A program made the position numbers and the translations under genes. This document shows, piece by piece, positions 28,430 through 37,648 of a stretch of 64,000 nucleotides of DNA. Positions within the stretch are counted from its first letter, which is position 1. The number at the start of each line of letters is the position of its first letter. The notes beneath the pieces were generated by a model. That model was not told the DNA's origin. It saw only the letters and a list, made by a program, of their open reading frames with translations, and made no database searches. Location: NCBI RefSeq assembly GCF_002754195.1, contig NZ_PEEU01000001.1, positions 3,534,001 to 3,598,000 on the forward strand, given 5' to 3'. The DNA comes from Flavobacterium sp. 9. GTDB lineage: Bacteria > Bacteroidota > Bacteroidia > Flavobacteriales > Flavobacteriaceae.

Positions 28430-30733
28430 TTAATTTATTTGTACAAATTTACTTGCAATTACAGGGTTTCCGTTCACGACAATTGTTAAATCTTGGTCGC
28501 CATCTACTGTAAAAGTGGTTTCGTTATGATTTACAGCAACTTTCAGAATTTGATTTCTAAAGTTGATTTTAAACGAATAACCTTTCCATTCTTTTGGAAT
28601 TTTTGGAGCAAAATGAAGCTGATCATTTTTAACACGCATTCCGCCAAAACCTTCTACAATACTCATCCATGTTCCCGCCATTGAAGTAATGTGACAACCT
28701 TCTTCGACTTCTTTATTATAATCATCAAGATCAAGACGAGAAGTTCTTAAATAGAAAGTATATGCCATATCCATTTTGTCCAGATGTGCAGCCTGAATTG
28801 AGTGTACGCAAGGCGAAAGTGAACTTTCATGAACCGTAAATGACTCATAAAATTCAAAATTTCGTTTTAATTCTTCTTTAGAAAAATGATCTTCAAAGAA
28901 ATAAAAACATTGCAAAACATCGGCTTGTTTAATATAAGGTGAACGTAAAACACGATCCCAAGACCATTTTTGATTGATTGGTCTTTGCGAACGATCTAAG
29001 TCTTTTACCGGAACTAAATCTTTGTCTAAGAAACCATCTTGTTGCAAATAAATACCCAATTCTTTAGAAATAGGGAAGTACATATCATCAGCCACTTTTT
29101 TCCATTCCTGAATTTCATTAGCCGAAAGTTTTACTTTTTCTAATACACGTTTGTGATCTGCAGGATATTCTGTTGCAACTTTATTAATTTGTTCTGTTGC
29201 ATAATCAATACACCATTTTGCAATATAATTGGTGTAGAAATTATTATTGATATTGTTTTCGTATTCGTTTGGACCTGTAACTCCAAGAATTACATATTGA
29301 TTTTTTTCTTTAGAAAAAGAAGCTCTTTGGTGCCAGAAACGTGCAATTCCAATTAAAACTTCCAGACCTTTTTCAGGAATATAAGAGTAATCTCCCGTGA
29401 AACGGTAATAGTTATAAATCGCAAATGCAATCGCTCCGTTTCTGTGGATTTCTTCGTGTGTGATTTCCCATTCGTTATGGCATTCTTCTCCATTCATGGT
29501 AACCATTGGATACAAAGCAGCGCCATTTTTGAATCCTAAATTGTCTTTGGCATTCTCGATTGCTTTATCCAATTGATTGAAACGATACGTCAATAAGTTT
29601 CTCGCAACTTGCTGATCTTTAGTTGCCATATAAAACGGAATACAATACGCCTCAGTATCCCAATAAGTTGATCCTCCGTATTTTTCTCCTGTAAAACCTT
29701 TTGGACCAATATTCAAACGAGAATCTTTTCCTAAATAAGTTTGGTTCAATTGAAAGATGTTGAAACGAATTCCTTGTTGTGCTTTTACATCGCCATCAAT
29801 TGTAATATCTGACATTTCCCAGATTTTACTCCAAGCCTCAATTTGATTTTGAAGTAAAGTATCGTATCCTAAATTAACGGCAGCTTTTATTGTTTTTTCG
29901 GCTGCAGCCAAAGTGTTTTCGTGGTTTAAAGAAACAGTATATCCACCAATTTTCTGAATTGATGAGGTTTGTCCTTTTGCGATAATAGTTCCGTAAGTAA
30001 ACTGAACTTTATCTGTTGTTGAATCGATTGTTGAAGGTGAAATATTTACGTTTTCTCCATTTGCAAAAATCGTATTGTGCATGAAAGTCGTAACTTTAAA
30101 ATGCGTTTTAAAAGTTTGCGCGGTTACAAAAGCGTCACTATTTGATTTTTTTACTTCTAATGGTTCCCAGAATTTTTCTTCCCAGTTTGCATCTTCATTA
30201 GTTACACCAGCGTCAATATAAGGTTTGTAAACGATCTTTGCATCTTTGTTTAAAGGCGTAATTTCGTATTTGATAATTCCGGCTTCATCCAGATCCAAAG
30301 AAAGAAAACGGCGAACGTTTACCGCAATTTCGGTTCCGTTTTTCAACGTAGCTTCAAAAGAACGATTGTACCAGCCTTCTTTCATATTCAATTCTCTACG
30401 GAAGTTTTTAACTTCAGTACAAGTATTTAAATCTAGGTTTTCTTCGTTGATTTCTACGTCAATTCCAATCCAGTTTGGAGCGTTTAATACTTTCGCAAAA
30501 TACTTTGGATATCCGTTTTTCCACCAACCAACTTTGGTTTTATCCGGATAATAAATTCCTGCGATGTAACTTCCCTGAAAAGTTTCACCAGAATAAGTTT
30601 CTTCAAAATTGGCGCGTTGTCCCATCGCACCGTTTCCGATACTAAAAAGACTTTCGGACGATTTTACTCGTTCGGCATCAAATCCTTCTTCAATGATGGA
30701 CCAGTTATCTGGTTTTATATAATCTTGATTCAT
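28430..30733 (-). CDS. GH65 maltose phosphorylase-like enzyme
   Basis: This enzyme phosphorolyses maltose (or a related alpha-disaccharide) to beta-glucose-1-phosphate and glucose. The 767-aa cytosolic protein lacks a signal peptide. It has the N-terminal beta-sandwich motif SLFSIGNGAMGQRA, an (alpha/alpha)6 barrel with YWDTEAYCIPFYM and MNGEECHNEWEI, and the catalytic-acid motif VTGPNEYENN with Glu490. A C-terminal domain follows. The downstream partner PgmB (next gene upstream in the operon) converts beta-glucose-1-phosphate, which strongly supports maltose phosphorylase. Trehalose or kojibiose phosphorylase are alternatives. Confidence 0.93.
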   Translation of the reverse strand: MNQDYIKPDNWSIIEEGFDAERVKSSESLFSIGNGAMGQRANFEETYSGETFQGSYIAGIYYPDKTKVGWWKNGYPKYFAKVLNAPNWIGIDVEINEENLDLNTCTEVKNFRRELNMKEGWYNRSFEATLKNGTEIAVNVRRFLSLDLDEAGIIKYEITPLNKDAKIVYKPYIDAGVTNEDANWEEKFWEPLEVKKSNSDAFVTAQTFKTHFKVTTFMHNTIFANGENVNISPSTIDSTTDKVQFTYGTIIAKGQTSSIQKIGGYTVSLNHENTLAAAEKTIKAAVNLGYDTLLQNQIEAWSKIWEMSDITIDGDVKAQQGIRFNIFQLNQTYLGKDSRLNIGPKGFTGEKYGGSTYWDTEAYCIPFYMATKDQQVARNLLTYRFNQLDKAIENAKDNLGFKNGAALYPMVTMNGEECHNEWEITHEEIHRNGAIAFAIYNYYRFTGDYSYIPEKGLEVLIGIARFWHQRASFSKEKNQYVILGVTGPNEYENNINNNFYTNYIAKWCIDYATEQINKVATEYPADHKRVLEKVKLSANEIQEWKKVADDMYFPISKELGIYLQQDGFLDKDLVPVKDLDRSQRPINQKWSWDRVLRSPYIKQADVLQCFYFFEDHFSKEELKRNFEFYESFTVHESSLSPCVHSIQAAHLDKMDMAYTFYLRTSRLDLDDYNKEVEEGCHITSMAGTWMSIVEGFGGMRVKNDQLHFAPKIPKEWKGYSFKINFRNQILKVAVNHNETTFTVDGDQDLTIVVNGNPVIASKFVQIN

Positions 30734-30755
30734 TTTTTTTAATTAGATAATTGGG

Positions 30756-31019
30756 CAATTAGAAAATGTGTCAATTAGAAAATGTGCCAATTACTTGTCT
30801 TTGGCTGCTTCTAATTTTATTCTATCCTTAAATTGCTCGTTGTTGTACTATTTTACTTTTTAATTGATGATTTTATTTTTAAAAATTGGGTTCTTTAATT
30901 AGATAATTCGAGATTGCCTGAATTGTCTAATTATCGAATTGCCACATTTTAAATTAGCCAATCAGATAATTCAAGTTTGGAGAATTATCTCATTTTCTAA
31001 TTGGCGCATTTTCTAATTG
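30756..31019. repeat. MITE-like element with doubled inverted ends
   Basis: The left end holds CAATTAGAAAATG twice with 16-nt periodicity (30756, 30772). The right end holds its complement CATTTTCTAATTG twice with the same period (30991, 31007). The 205 nt between is AT-rich with further TTAGATAATT words. The 279-nt gap between GH65 and pgmB is almost wholly this element, and its right end contributes the last two codons and stop of pgmB. Confidence 0.65.
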
Positions 31020-31669
31020 ATTAGTTTCTCAATAAACGCTGTGTTTATTTCGGTAAAATCTTTAAAAATATAATCAGCTTCATGTAAAATTGTTTCCTCA
31101 CCAATTCCTACACTTACCATTTCTCCTATGTTTGCCGCTTGGATTCCGGCAACTGAATCTTCAAATACGATTGAGTTTTTTTGGTCAATATGTAGTAATT
31201 GAGCCGCTTTTAAGAAAACTTCTGGATCTGGTTTTGCATTGGTAACGTCGTTTCCGTCAACAATAACATCGAAATACGAAAGGATTCCTGTTTTTTCAAG
31301 GATTGGTCGGGCATTTTTACTCGCTGAACCTAACGCAATTCCTTGGTTTTTTTCTTTCAATAGTTGTAGAATTTTAAGTACTCCTGGAAGAATCTCGCTT
31401 TCGTCCATGTCAACTAAATAAGATAAGTAATCTTCATTTTTTTGAATTAACCATTTGTCTTTGTCTTCTTGTGAAGCCTGAACATTTCCTAATTCAAGAA
31501 TTATATCTAACGAACGCACGCGGCTTACTCCTTTTAGTAATTCGTTGTTTTCGAGTGTAAAATTTATATTTAATGCTTTTGCAATTTTCTGCCAAGCTAA
31601 AAAGTGGTATTTAGCGGTATCAACGATCACTCCATCAAGATCGAAGATGAATGCTTTTTTATTATTCAT
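31013..31669 (-). CDS. pgmB: Beta-phosphoglucomutase
   Basis: This enzyme converts beta-glucose-1-phosphate to glucose-6-phosphate in the cytosol, channelling the product of the GH65 phosphorylase into glycolysis. The 218-aa HAD protein has motif I FDLDGVIVDTAKYHFLAW, where the two catalytic Asp and the cap-domain His are typical of PgmB. It also has LGSASKNARPIL, KPDPEVFLKAA, and VFEDSVAGIQAA. A longer TTG-initiated frame exists; the ATG at 31669 is preferred and overlaps the MFS stop by 8 nt (ATGAATAA), implying translational coupling. The C terminus runs into a repeat element. Confidence 0.93.
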   Translation of the reverse strand: MNNKKAFIFDLDGVIVDTAKYHFLAWQKIAKALNINFTLENNELLKGVSRVRSLDIILELGNVQASQEDKDKWLIQKNEDYLSYLVDMDESEILPGVLKILQLLKEKNQGIALGSASKNARPILEKTGILSYFDVIVDGNDVTNAKPDPEVFLKAAQLLHIDQKNSIVFEDSVAGIQAANIGEMVSVGIGEETILHEADYIFKDFTEINTAFIEKLIN

Positions 31670-33182
31670 GAATTTCAATTTTAGTTCTGCTATTTACTCT
31701 AAGGGTAAGTAATCCGGCAAATATCATAGATACTCCTCCGATAATTAAGGCGTATATAGGTTCGTTATGAAAGAATTGTTTGATTACAAAACCTAATATT
31801 GTGGCGGCAACAATTTGCGGTATTACGACAAAAAAGTTAAAAACGCCCATATAATAACCCATTTTTGCTGCCGGTAAAGCACCGGATAACATGGCATAAG
31901 GCATTGATAAAATACTTGCCCAGGCAATACCAACTCCCAACATTGGAAGTATTAGCATTTGTTTATCACCAATAAAATAAATCGAAATTAAACCAACACC
32001 TCCAGCGCATAATGCGATTAAATGTGTTGCTCTAACGCCTACTTTTTTTGCAATAATTGGTAGTAAAAAGGCAACTGCAGCGGCGATTCCGTTATAAACT
32101 GTGAACAATACAGAAACCCAGTCTGCTGCATCATTATATACTTTTGAAGTAGTATCTGTTGTGCCAAAAATGTGTTGTGTAACGGCTTGCGTTGTATAAA
32201 TCCACATAGAAAATAAGGCAAACCAAGAGAAAAACTGAACCCAAGCCAGTTTTTTCATTGTAGTTGGCATATTCAATAAATCAGTCATAATGATTGTAAA
32301 ACCATTATTGACTTGAGAATTTCTTAATTGTGAAGCGATCATGAATAAAACTCCCATGAAAATTAAACCTACAAACAAAATATAAAGTTCTTTGGCAAGA
32401 CTATTTTCGAAAATCAAAAAGGAAACTAATGCTCCAATAACGGTCAATAATATCCCAATAGACAATTGTCTTTTGATGTTGCTTTTAGATTCTGTTTCCG
32501 GATTTAGGATAAGATCTTCTTTGTCTTTTTTGCTTTGTGCTTCAAAAGCATGAAGTTCTTCGGGTGTATATTCTGTGGTTTTAAAAACGGTCCATAATAC
32601 GGAAAGTAAAAAAACGATTCCGCCAATATAGAAAGACCATTTTACGGAATCTGGAATAATTCCTTCCGGAGCTGTATTGCTTACGCCAAAAACATTTGTA
32701 AATAAATAAGGCAAAACAGAACCTACAACGGCGCCGGTTCCAATAAAGAAACTTTGCATCGCGAAGCCTAAAGTGCGTTGTTTTTCGGGTAAATTATCGC
32801 CAACAAAGGCACGAAAAGGTTCCATTGAAACGTTTATCGATGCATCCATTATCCATAAAGTTCCTGCTGCAATCCATAAAGTTGGAGAGTTGGGCATAAT
32901 GAATAATGCGATTGAAGATAAAATGGCTCCAATTAAAAAATAGGGGCGACGTCTGCCTAAACGAGTCCAGGTTCTATCGCTAAAGTAGCCAATTACGGGT
33001 TGGATTATTAATCCTGAAACGGGAGCTGCAATCCATAAAATCGGGATTTCGTCAATTTTAGCGCCCAGGGTTTCAAAAATTCTTGAAGTATTTGCGTTTT
33101 GCAGTGCAAAACCAAACTGTATTCCTAAGAAACCGAAACTCATGTTCCAAATTTCCCAGAAACTTAATTTACGCTTTTCCAT
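31662..33182 (-). CDS. MFS maltose/maltodextrin-type transporter (SLC45/GPH-like)
   Basis: A 506-aa inner-membrane sugar:proton symporter with about 12 helices. The N-terminal FGIQFGFALQNANTSRIFETLG-type motif (here FLGIQFGFALQNANTSRI) and PVIGYFSDRTWTRLGRRRPY (core GYFSDRTWTRLGRRRPY) are characteristic of SLC45-like maltose/sucrose transporters. It should bring maltose from periplasm to cytosol for the GH65 phosphorylase. It is the first gene of the minus-strand operon, overlapping pgmB by 8 nt. Confidence 0.88.
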   Translation of the reverse strand: MEKRKLSFWEIWNMSFGFLGIQFGFALQNANTSRIFETLGAKIDEIPILWIAAPVSGLIIQPVIGYFSDRTWTRLGRRRPYFLIGAILSSIALFIMPNSPTLWIAAGTLWIMDASINVSMEPFRAFVGDNLPEKQRTLGFAMQSFFIGTGAVVGSVLPYLFTNVFGVSNTAPEGIIPDSVKWSFYIGGIVFLLSVLWTVFKTTEYTPEELHAFEAQSKKDKEDLILNPETESKSNIKRQLSIGILLTVIGALVSFLIFENSLAKELYILFVGLIFMGVLFMIASQLRNSQVNNGFTIIMTDLLNMPTTMKKLAWVQFFSWFALFSMWIYTTQAVTQHIFGTTDTTSKVYNDAADWVSVLFTVYNGIAAAVAFLLPIIAKKVGVRATHLIALCAGGVGLISIYFIGDKQMLILPMLGVGIAWASILSMPYAMLSGALPAAKMGYYMGVFNFFVVIPQIVAATILGFVIKQFFHNEPIYALIIGGVSMIFAGLLTLRVNSRTKIEIHE

Positions 33183-33208
33183 TATCGTAATTAAATAATT
33201 AATTAGAC

Positions 33209-33227
33209 GATAAGCGCTTTGCTTATC
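33209..33227. promoter_or_regulatory. Palindrome GATAAGC-GCTTT-GCTTATC upstream of the MFS gene
   Basis: A 7-bp inverted repeat with an AAGCGCTT core, 27 nt before the MFS start codon. It could be an operator for the nearby LacI-type regulator or a 5'-UTR hairpin. Only position and symmetry support this. Confidence 0.35.
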
Positions 33228-33306
33228 AAAACTTACTTATGGTTTCGAAGTAAAAGTAAAAGCTTTGAGCAGGCGTAAAAGTATTAATTATTTTTTTATT
33301 TATGCT

Positions 33307-33338
33307 AACAAAAAAGTCATAAATGTTATTTATGACTT
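33307..33338 (-). terminator. Rho-independent terminator of the lacI-type gene
   Basis: On the minus strand AAGTCATAAAT pairs with ATTTATGACTT around a 3-nt loop, followed by a run of T. It lies 25 nt after the regulator stop codon. Confidence 0.75.
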
Positions 33339-33362
33339 TAGAATATGTTGATTTTAAGAATT

Positions 33363-34394
33363 TTAGTCAGTAGATTCTCGTTGTATTAGATGTGTTTCGA
33401 TAACTTCGGTGGTATAATTTTCGTTTTCTTCATCGTCATCGTCATGTTCGGCTTCGAGTCTTTCGATCAGCATTTTAGCCGCTTTATTTCCCATTTTTTC
33501 ACCACTTTGGCTTACGGTTGTAATACTTGGCGTTGAATATTTTGAGATAATTCCGTCCGTAAAAGCAATTACTGCTAAATCTTCGGGAACTTTAAGTCCC
33601 ATTTTTGATGCAGTTTTGATAATTGTTACAGCAAAAAGCTCGTTTACAGCAAAAACCGCATCAAAAGCTCTGTCGTGCAAAAGCTGACTAATTGTGATTT
33701 CGCAAGTATCGACATCTTCAATTTTTATAATTAAATCTTCATTGAATGGTAATCCGTTGTCCAGAAGCGCTTTTTCGTAACCATCGGTTCTCAATTTTCC
33801 AACGCTTACATAATCAACAGTGGTAACCAAAGCAATTTTTTTTCGGCCATTATCAATCAGACTTTGAACGGCTTCGTAAGCAGCTGCTTTATCATCAATA
33901 ATTACTTTATCACATAAAATATCATTGGTAACGCGGTCGAACATTACAACGGGCATTCCCTGATTAATAACTTCGGTAATGTGATGAAAATCGCCTTTGT
34001 ATTGGGTTTCTTTAGAGAGTGACATGATAAAACCATCGATACTTCCGTTGGCCAACATTTCCATATTCAGGACTTCTTTATCGAATGAATCATCAGATAA
34101 ACAAATTACAACGCTATACCCATTTTCGTTAGCAACTTGCTCGATTCCGTTGATTACAGTAGAGAAAAAATAATGTACAATTTCCGGAATAATAATACCG
34201 ATACTTTTGGTTTTCCGATTTTTTAAACTAAGGGCAATATTGTTGGGTTTATAGTTGTAAAACTTTGCAAAAGCTTGCACTTTCAGACGCGTTTCTTCTC
34301 CTATTTCCAGACTGTTTCGTAGTGATTTTGAGACAGTTGAAATAGATACATCAAGTTCTTTTGCAATCTGTTTCAGGGTTATTTTGCGTTTCAT
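33363..34394 (-). CDS. LacI-family transcriptional regulator
   Basis: This 343-aa regulator probably controls the starch/maltose genes on both sides. The N-terminal helix-turn-helix reads LKQIAKELDVSISTVSKSLR, a textbook LacI headpiece (core ISTVSKSL), with the hinge NNIALSLKNRKTKSIGIIIP. The sugar-binding domain follows, with AVFAVNELFA, VPEDLAVIAFTDG and PSITTVSQ. An acidic stretch (HDDDDEENEN) near the C terminus is unusual. It is transcribed divergently from susC and has its own terminator. Its minus-strand promoter looks like TTG-N20-TACCTTTA near 34430-34460. Confidence 0.93.
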   Translation of the reverse strand: MKRKITLKQIAKELDVSISTVSKSLRNSLEIGEETRLKVQAFAKFYNYKPNNIALSLKNRKTKSIGIIIPEIVHYFFSTVINGIEQVANENGYSVVICLSDDSFDKEVLNMEMLANGSIDGFIMSLSKETQYKGDFHHITEVINQGMPVVMFDRVTNDILCDKVIIDDKAAAYEAVQSLIDNGRKKIALVTTVDYVSVGKLRTDGYEKALLDNGLPFNEDLIIKIEDVDTCEITISQLLHDRAFDAVFAVNELFAVTIIKTASKMGLKVPEDLAVIAFTDGIISKYSTPSITTVSQSGEKMGNKAAKMLIERLEAEHDDDDEENENYTTEVIETHLIQRESTD

Positions 34395-34485
34395 AATGGT
34401 TATTTGAAAAAAATCTAATTGTTAATAAAGGTATCTTATATTTTTATAATTGACAATTTTTGACTTAAAAGATTACAAAAAATAG

Positions 34486-34515
34486 AAAGTTTTCAACACT
34501 ACCACGTTTTCGTAA
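34486..34515 (+). promoter_or_regulatory. Starch-PUL box, copy at susC
   Basis: A 30-nt box containing CAACACTACCACGTTTTCG matches 26 of 30 positions in the box upstream of the amylase at 49120. In both cases it starts exactly 72 nt before the first base of the -7 element. It is placed like an activator site just upstream of the -33 region. The binding protein is not known; the adjacent LacI-type regulator is the obvious candidate. Confidence 0.65.
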
Positions 34516-34536
34516 CTCAATATAAATTGTCACTGG

Positions 34537-34565
34537 TTGGTCGTGTTAATAAATTCCTAATTTTG
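34537..34565 (+). promoter_or_regulatory. susC promoter (TTG-N18-TAATTTTG)
   Basis: A consensus Bacteroidota -33 TTG at 34537 and -7 TAATTTTG at 34558-34565 with an 18-nt spacer, leaving a 5'-UTR of about 60 nt before susC. Confidence 0.7.
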
Positions 34566-34630
34566 AAATTCGAAGTAAAATTAAAAACTTAACTAACAAT
34601 CAAAAACTCAAACTAATTTAAACAAAAAGT

Positions 34631-37612
34631 ATGAAAACAATTTACAAAAAGTTGTTATTTTTATTCCTACTGTTGCCGTTTACTGTGTTAGCTCAAAACA
34701 CTTTAAAAGGGACTGTTGTCGATAAAGCAACAGGTCAGCCAATACCAGGAGTAAACGTAAATGTACAGGGTTCTCCAAGTGGAGCATCAACCGGATTTGA
34801 TGGTAATTACCAACTATCAAATGTTAAAAATGGTAACAAAATTACGGTATCTTTTATTGGATACAAAACAGAAACCATTGAGTATACCGGACAAAAAACA
34901 CTCAACGTTTCTTTAGAGGAAGATAACAATCAACTTAAAGAAGTTGTGGTACAGGTAGGTTACGGTACTGTTAAGAAAAAAGACGCAACAGGATCTGTTT
35001 CTCAAATCTCTTCAAAAGAATTTAATAAAGGAATTAACGTAACTCCGGAAAGTTTAATCAGCGGACGTATTGCTGGTGTAAATGTTGTTGGAGGTGGTGC
35101 TCCGGGAGCTAAAGCAGATATTAGAATTCGTGGAGGATCTTCGTTAAGTGCTTCAAATGAGCCATTAATTGTAATTGATGGACTTCCTATGAGTAATGCT
35201 GTTCCTAATGGATCTACAAGTATTTTGTCTACAATTGATCCAAATGATATCGAATCTTTTACCGTTTTGAAAGATGCTTCTGCAGCTGCAATTTATGGTT
35301 CAAGAGCGGCAAATGGTGTAATTGTTATTACGACTAAAAAAGGAACTAAAGGTGGCGTGAAAGTTAACTTTAACTCTCAGGTTGGTATAAATACTGTGGC
35401 TAATACAGTAGATGTTTTAAGTGCTGATCAATTTCGTGCTGTTGTGAACGAAAAAGGTTCTGCTGCTCAAAAAGCTTTATTGGGTACAGCAAATACAAAT
35501 TGGCAGGATGAAATTTTTCATACCGCTTTGACTACTAACAATAATATCTCTGTAAGTGGTGCTTTGTTTAACAAATTACCGGTGCGTTTATCTGTTGGAA
35601 ATGTTGATAATCCAGGTATCTTAAGAAACACTTCTTTTGAAAGAACTACGACATCGATATCGTTAAACCCTGTATTGTTTGACAATCACTTGAAAATTGA
35701 TATTAGTGGAAATTTAGCTTTTGGAAAAAATCAATTTCAAGACGAAGGTGCTGTAATTGGTAGTGCTATCGGATTTGATCCAACACAATCTGTTTATCAA
35801 TCAGGTTCTCGTTATGGAGGATATTTTGAGTGGTTGGAACCAAGCGGAAATTTACCATTATTACCAGCAAGAAACCCAGTTGCGAGATTAAATCAAGACG
35901 ATCGTAGAGCTACATCTACCAGAAAATGGGGTAACATTAGATTAGATTATAAATTTCATTTCTTCGAAGATTTAAGAATCGTTGTTGAAGGTGGTATTGA
36001 TAAATTTAATAGTAATGGTTATACAAGAGTAAGTAATGAAAGTGCTTTAGGATATCAGCCAAACGTATTTACTTCAGGTAATTGGGTAAATTTAGGAGGA
36101 GATATACATTATACAGACAGTCGTCAGAATAAAAACTTAAATACTTATTTTAACTATACTAAAGATTTAGGAAAGTTTAAAATTGATGCTACAGCAGGAT
36201 ATAACTATCAGTTGTTTCAAAGAGTTGGATATGATTCAGGACAAACCAGAGAACCAAATCCTAAAGAAGATGTTACTACTGATCCGGATGTTAATTTACA
36301 ATCTTATTTTGGTCGTTTGAATTTAGGGTATGACAGTAGATATTTATTGACTTTAAACTATAGAAGAGACGGAACTTCACGTTTTTCTGAAGATAACAGA
36401 TGGGGTAATTTTGGAGGAGCTGCTTTTGCATGGAATGTTGCTCAGGAAGATTTCTTAAAAGGTAATTCGACTTTATCTAGTTTGAAATTAAGAGTTGGTT
36501 ACGGAACAACAGGACAACAGGATATTCCGCCTCAGTACGATTATTTACGAAGAGTAACTTTAGGAACAATCAATACGCAATATCTTTTTAACGGAGTTGT
36601 TTACAAAGCGGCAAGACCTGAAGGATATAACCCAAATATTAAATGGGAAGATTTGGCTGAGTCAAACGTAGGAGTTGATTTTGGTTTCCTTAATGATAGA
36701 ATTACAGGTACTGTTAACTATTTTGATAAAAAATCAAGTGACCTTTTGGCTGATATTCCTGTTCCTGACGGAGCTAATATTAGAAATAAAGGATATAACA
36801 ATATTGGTAGTGTAAGAACAAAAGGTGTGGAGTTTAATCTTCAATCTGATATTATTAAAACAGATCAATTAACTTGGAATGTAGCTGTTAATGCAACTTA
36901 TATAGATCAGAAAATTTCTGATTTAGGAGTTACTGTTCCTGGGTTTCAAGGATATATTACAGGAGATGTTATTGCCGGAGGTTCTGGAAACCAAGTGTTG
37001 ATTCATTCTGAAGGATTTGCTCCAAATTCATTTTTCGTATTTGAGCAATTATATGATGCAAACAAAAGACCAATTCAGGGTGCATACGCAGACAGAAATG
37101 GAGATGGTGCTATTACAGATGCCGATCGTTACAAATTTCATAAACCAACAGCAGATTATACTTTTGGATTATATACTACTTTGAATTATAAAAAATTCGA
37201 TTTTACAATGAACTGGAGAGGAAGTTTAGGAAACTATATTTATGATAACATAAGCTCTGACAAAGGGTATTTAGAAGCAGGTCTAAGAAGACAATCTGAT
37301 TTATCTAACATCAGTTCAGATTATTATAATACAGGATTTTCAACTGAAAATAACTCGAACGGAACACAACGTAACTACTCTGATTATTTTGTAAAAGATG
37401 CTTCTTTTATCAAATTAGATAATTTGGTAGTAGGATATACTTTTGATAAAACATTACTAAAAGCTGCTTCATTGAGATTTACAGCAGGAGTTCAAAATGT
37501 TTTTGTTATTACAAAATATAAAGGTTTAGATCCTGAGAAATTCAACGGAATCGACAACAATGTTTATCCACGTGCGAGAACATTCTTGTTTGGAGTAAAT
37601 GCGAATTTCTAA
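34631..37612 (+). CDS. susC: SusC-type starch oligosaccharide transporter
   Basis: This TonB-dependent outer-membrane importer should take up maltooligosaccharides. The 993-aa protein has a signal peptide ending VLAQ and a CarboxypepD_reg domain (QPIPGVNVNVQGSPSG, core IPGVNVNVQG). The SusC signature region has VVQVGYGTVKKKDATGSV (core GYGTVKKKDATG), the plug has IESFTVLKDASAAAIYGSRAANG (core LKDASAAAIYGSR), and the barrel ends FGVNANF. It heads a susC-susD-susE run and has a good promoter and an upstream box shared with the amylase. The surrounding GH13, GH97 and GH65 genes give the substrate. Confidence 0.96.
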   Translation: MKTIYKKLLFLFLLLPFTVLAQNTLKGTVVDKATGQPIPGVNVNVQGSPSGASTGFDGNYQLSNVKNGNKITVSFIGYKTETIEYTGQKTLNVSLEEDNNQLKEVVVQVGYGTVKKKDATGSVSQISSKEFNKGINVTPESLISGRIAGVNVVGGGAPGAKADIRIRGGSSLSASNEPLIVIDGLPMSNAVPNGSTSILSTIDPNDIESFTVLKDASAAAIYGSRAANGVIVITTKKGTKGGVKVNFNSQVGINTVANTVDVLSADQFRAVVNEKGSAAQKALLGTANTNWQDEIFHTALTTNNNISVSGALFNKLPVRLSVGNVDNPGILRNTSFERTTTSISLNPVLFDNHLKIDISGNLAFGKNQFQDEGAVIGSAIGFDPTQSVYQSGSRYGGYFEWLEPSGNLPLLPARNPVARLNQDDRRATSTRKWGNIRLDYKFHFFEDLRIVVEGGIDKFNSNGYTRVSNESALGYQPNVFTSGNWVNLGGDIHYTDSRQNKNLNTYFNYTKDLGKFKIDATAGYNYQLFQRVGYDSGQTREPNPKEDVTTDPDVNLQSYFGRLNLGYDSRYLLTLNYRRDGTSRFSEDNRWGNFGGAAFAWNVAQEDFLKGNSTLSSLKLRVGYGTTGQQDIPPQYDYLRRVTLGTINTQYLFNGVVYKAARPEGYNPNIKWEDLAESNVGVDFGFLNDRITGTVNYFDKKSSDLLADIPVPDGANIRNKGYNNIGSVRTKGVEFNLQSDIIKTDQLTWNVAVNATYIDQKISDLGVTVPGFQGYITGDVIAGGSGNQVLIHSEGFAPNSFFVFEQLYDANKRPIQGAYADRNGDGAITDADRYKFHKPTADYTFGLYTTLNYKKFDFTMNWRGSLGNYIYDNISSDKGYLEAGLRRQSDLSNISSDYYNTGFSTENNSNGTQRNYSDYFVKDASFIKLDNLVVGYTFDKTLLKAASLRFTAGVQNVFVITKYKGLDPEKFNGIDNNVYPRARTFLFGVNANF

Positions 37613-37648
37613 TAGTACATTGAAAATTAAATTTTAAAAATAAACAAA

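Noticed and set aside
30734..31012. Possible CRISPR or satellite from TTAGATAATT words
   Set aside because: The pattern is two doubled inverted ends, fitting a MITE-like element rather than regular spacers.
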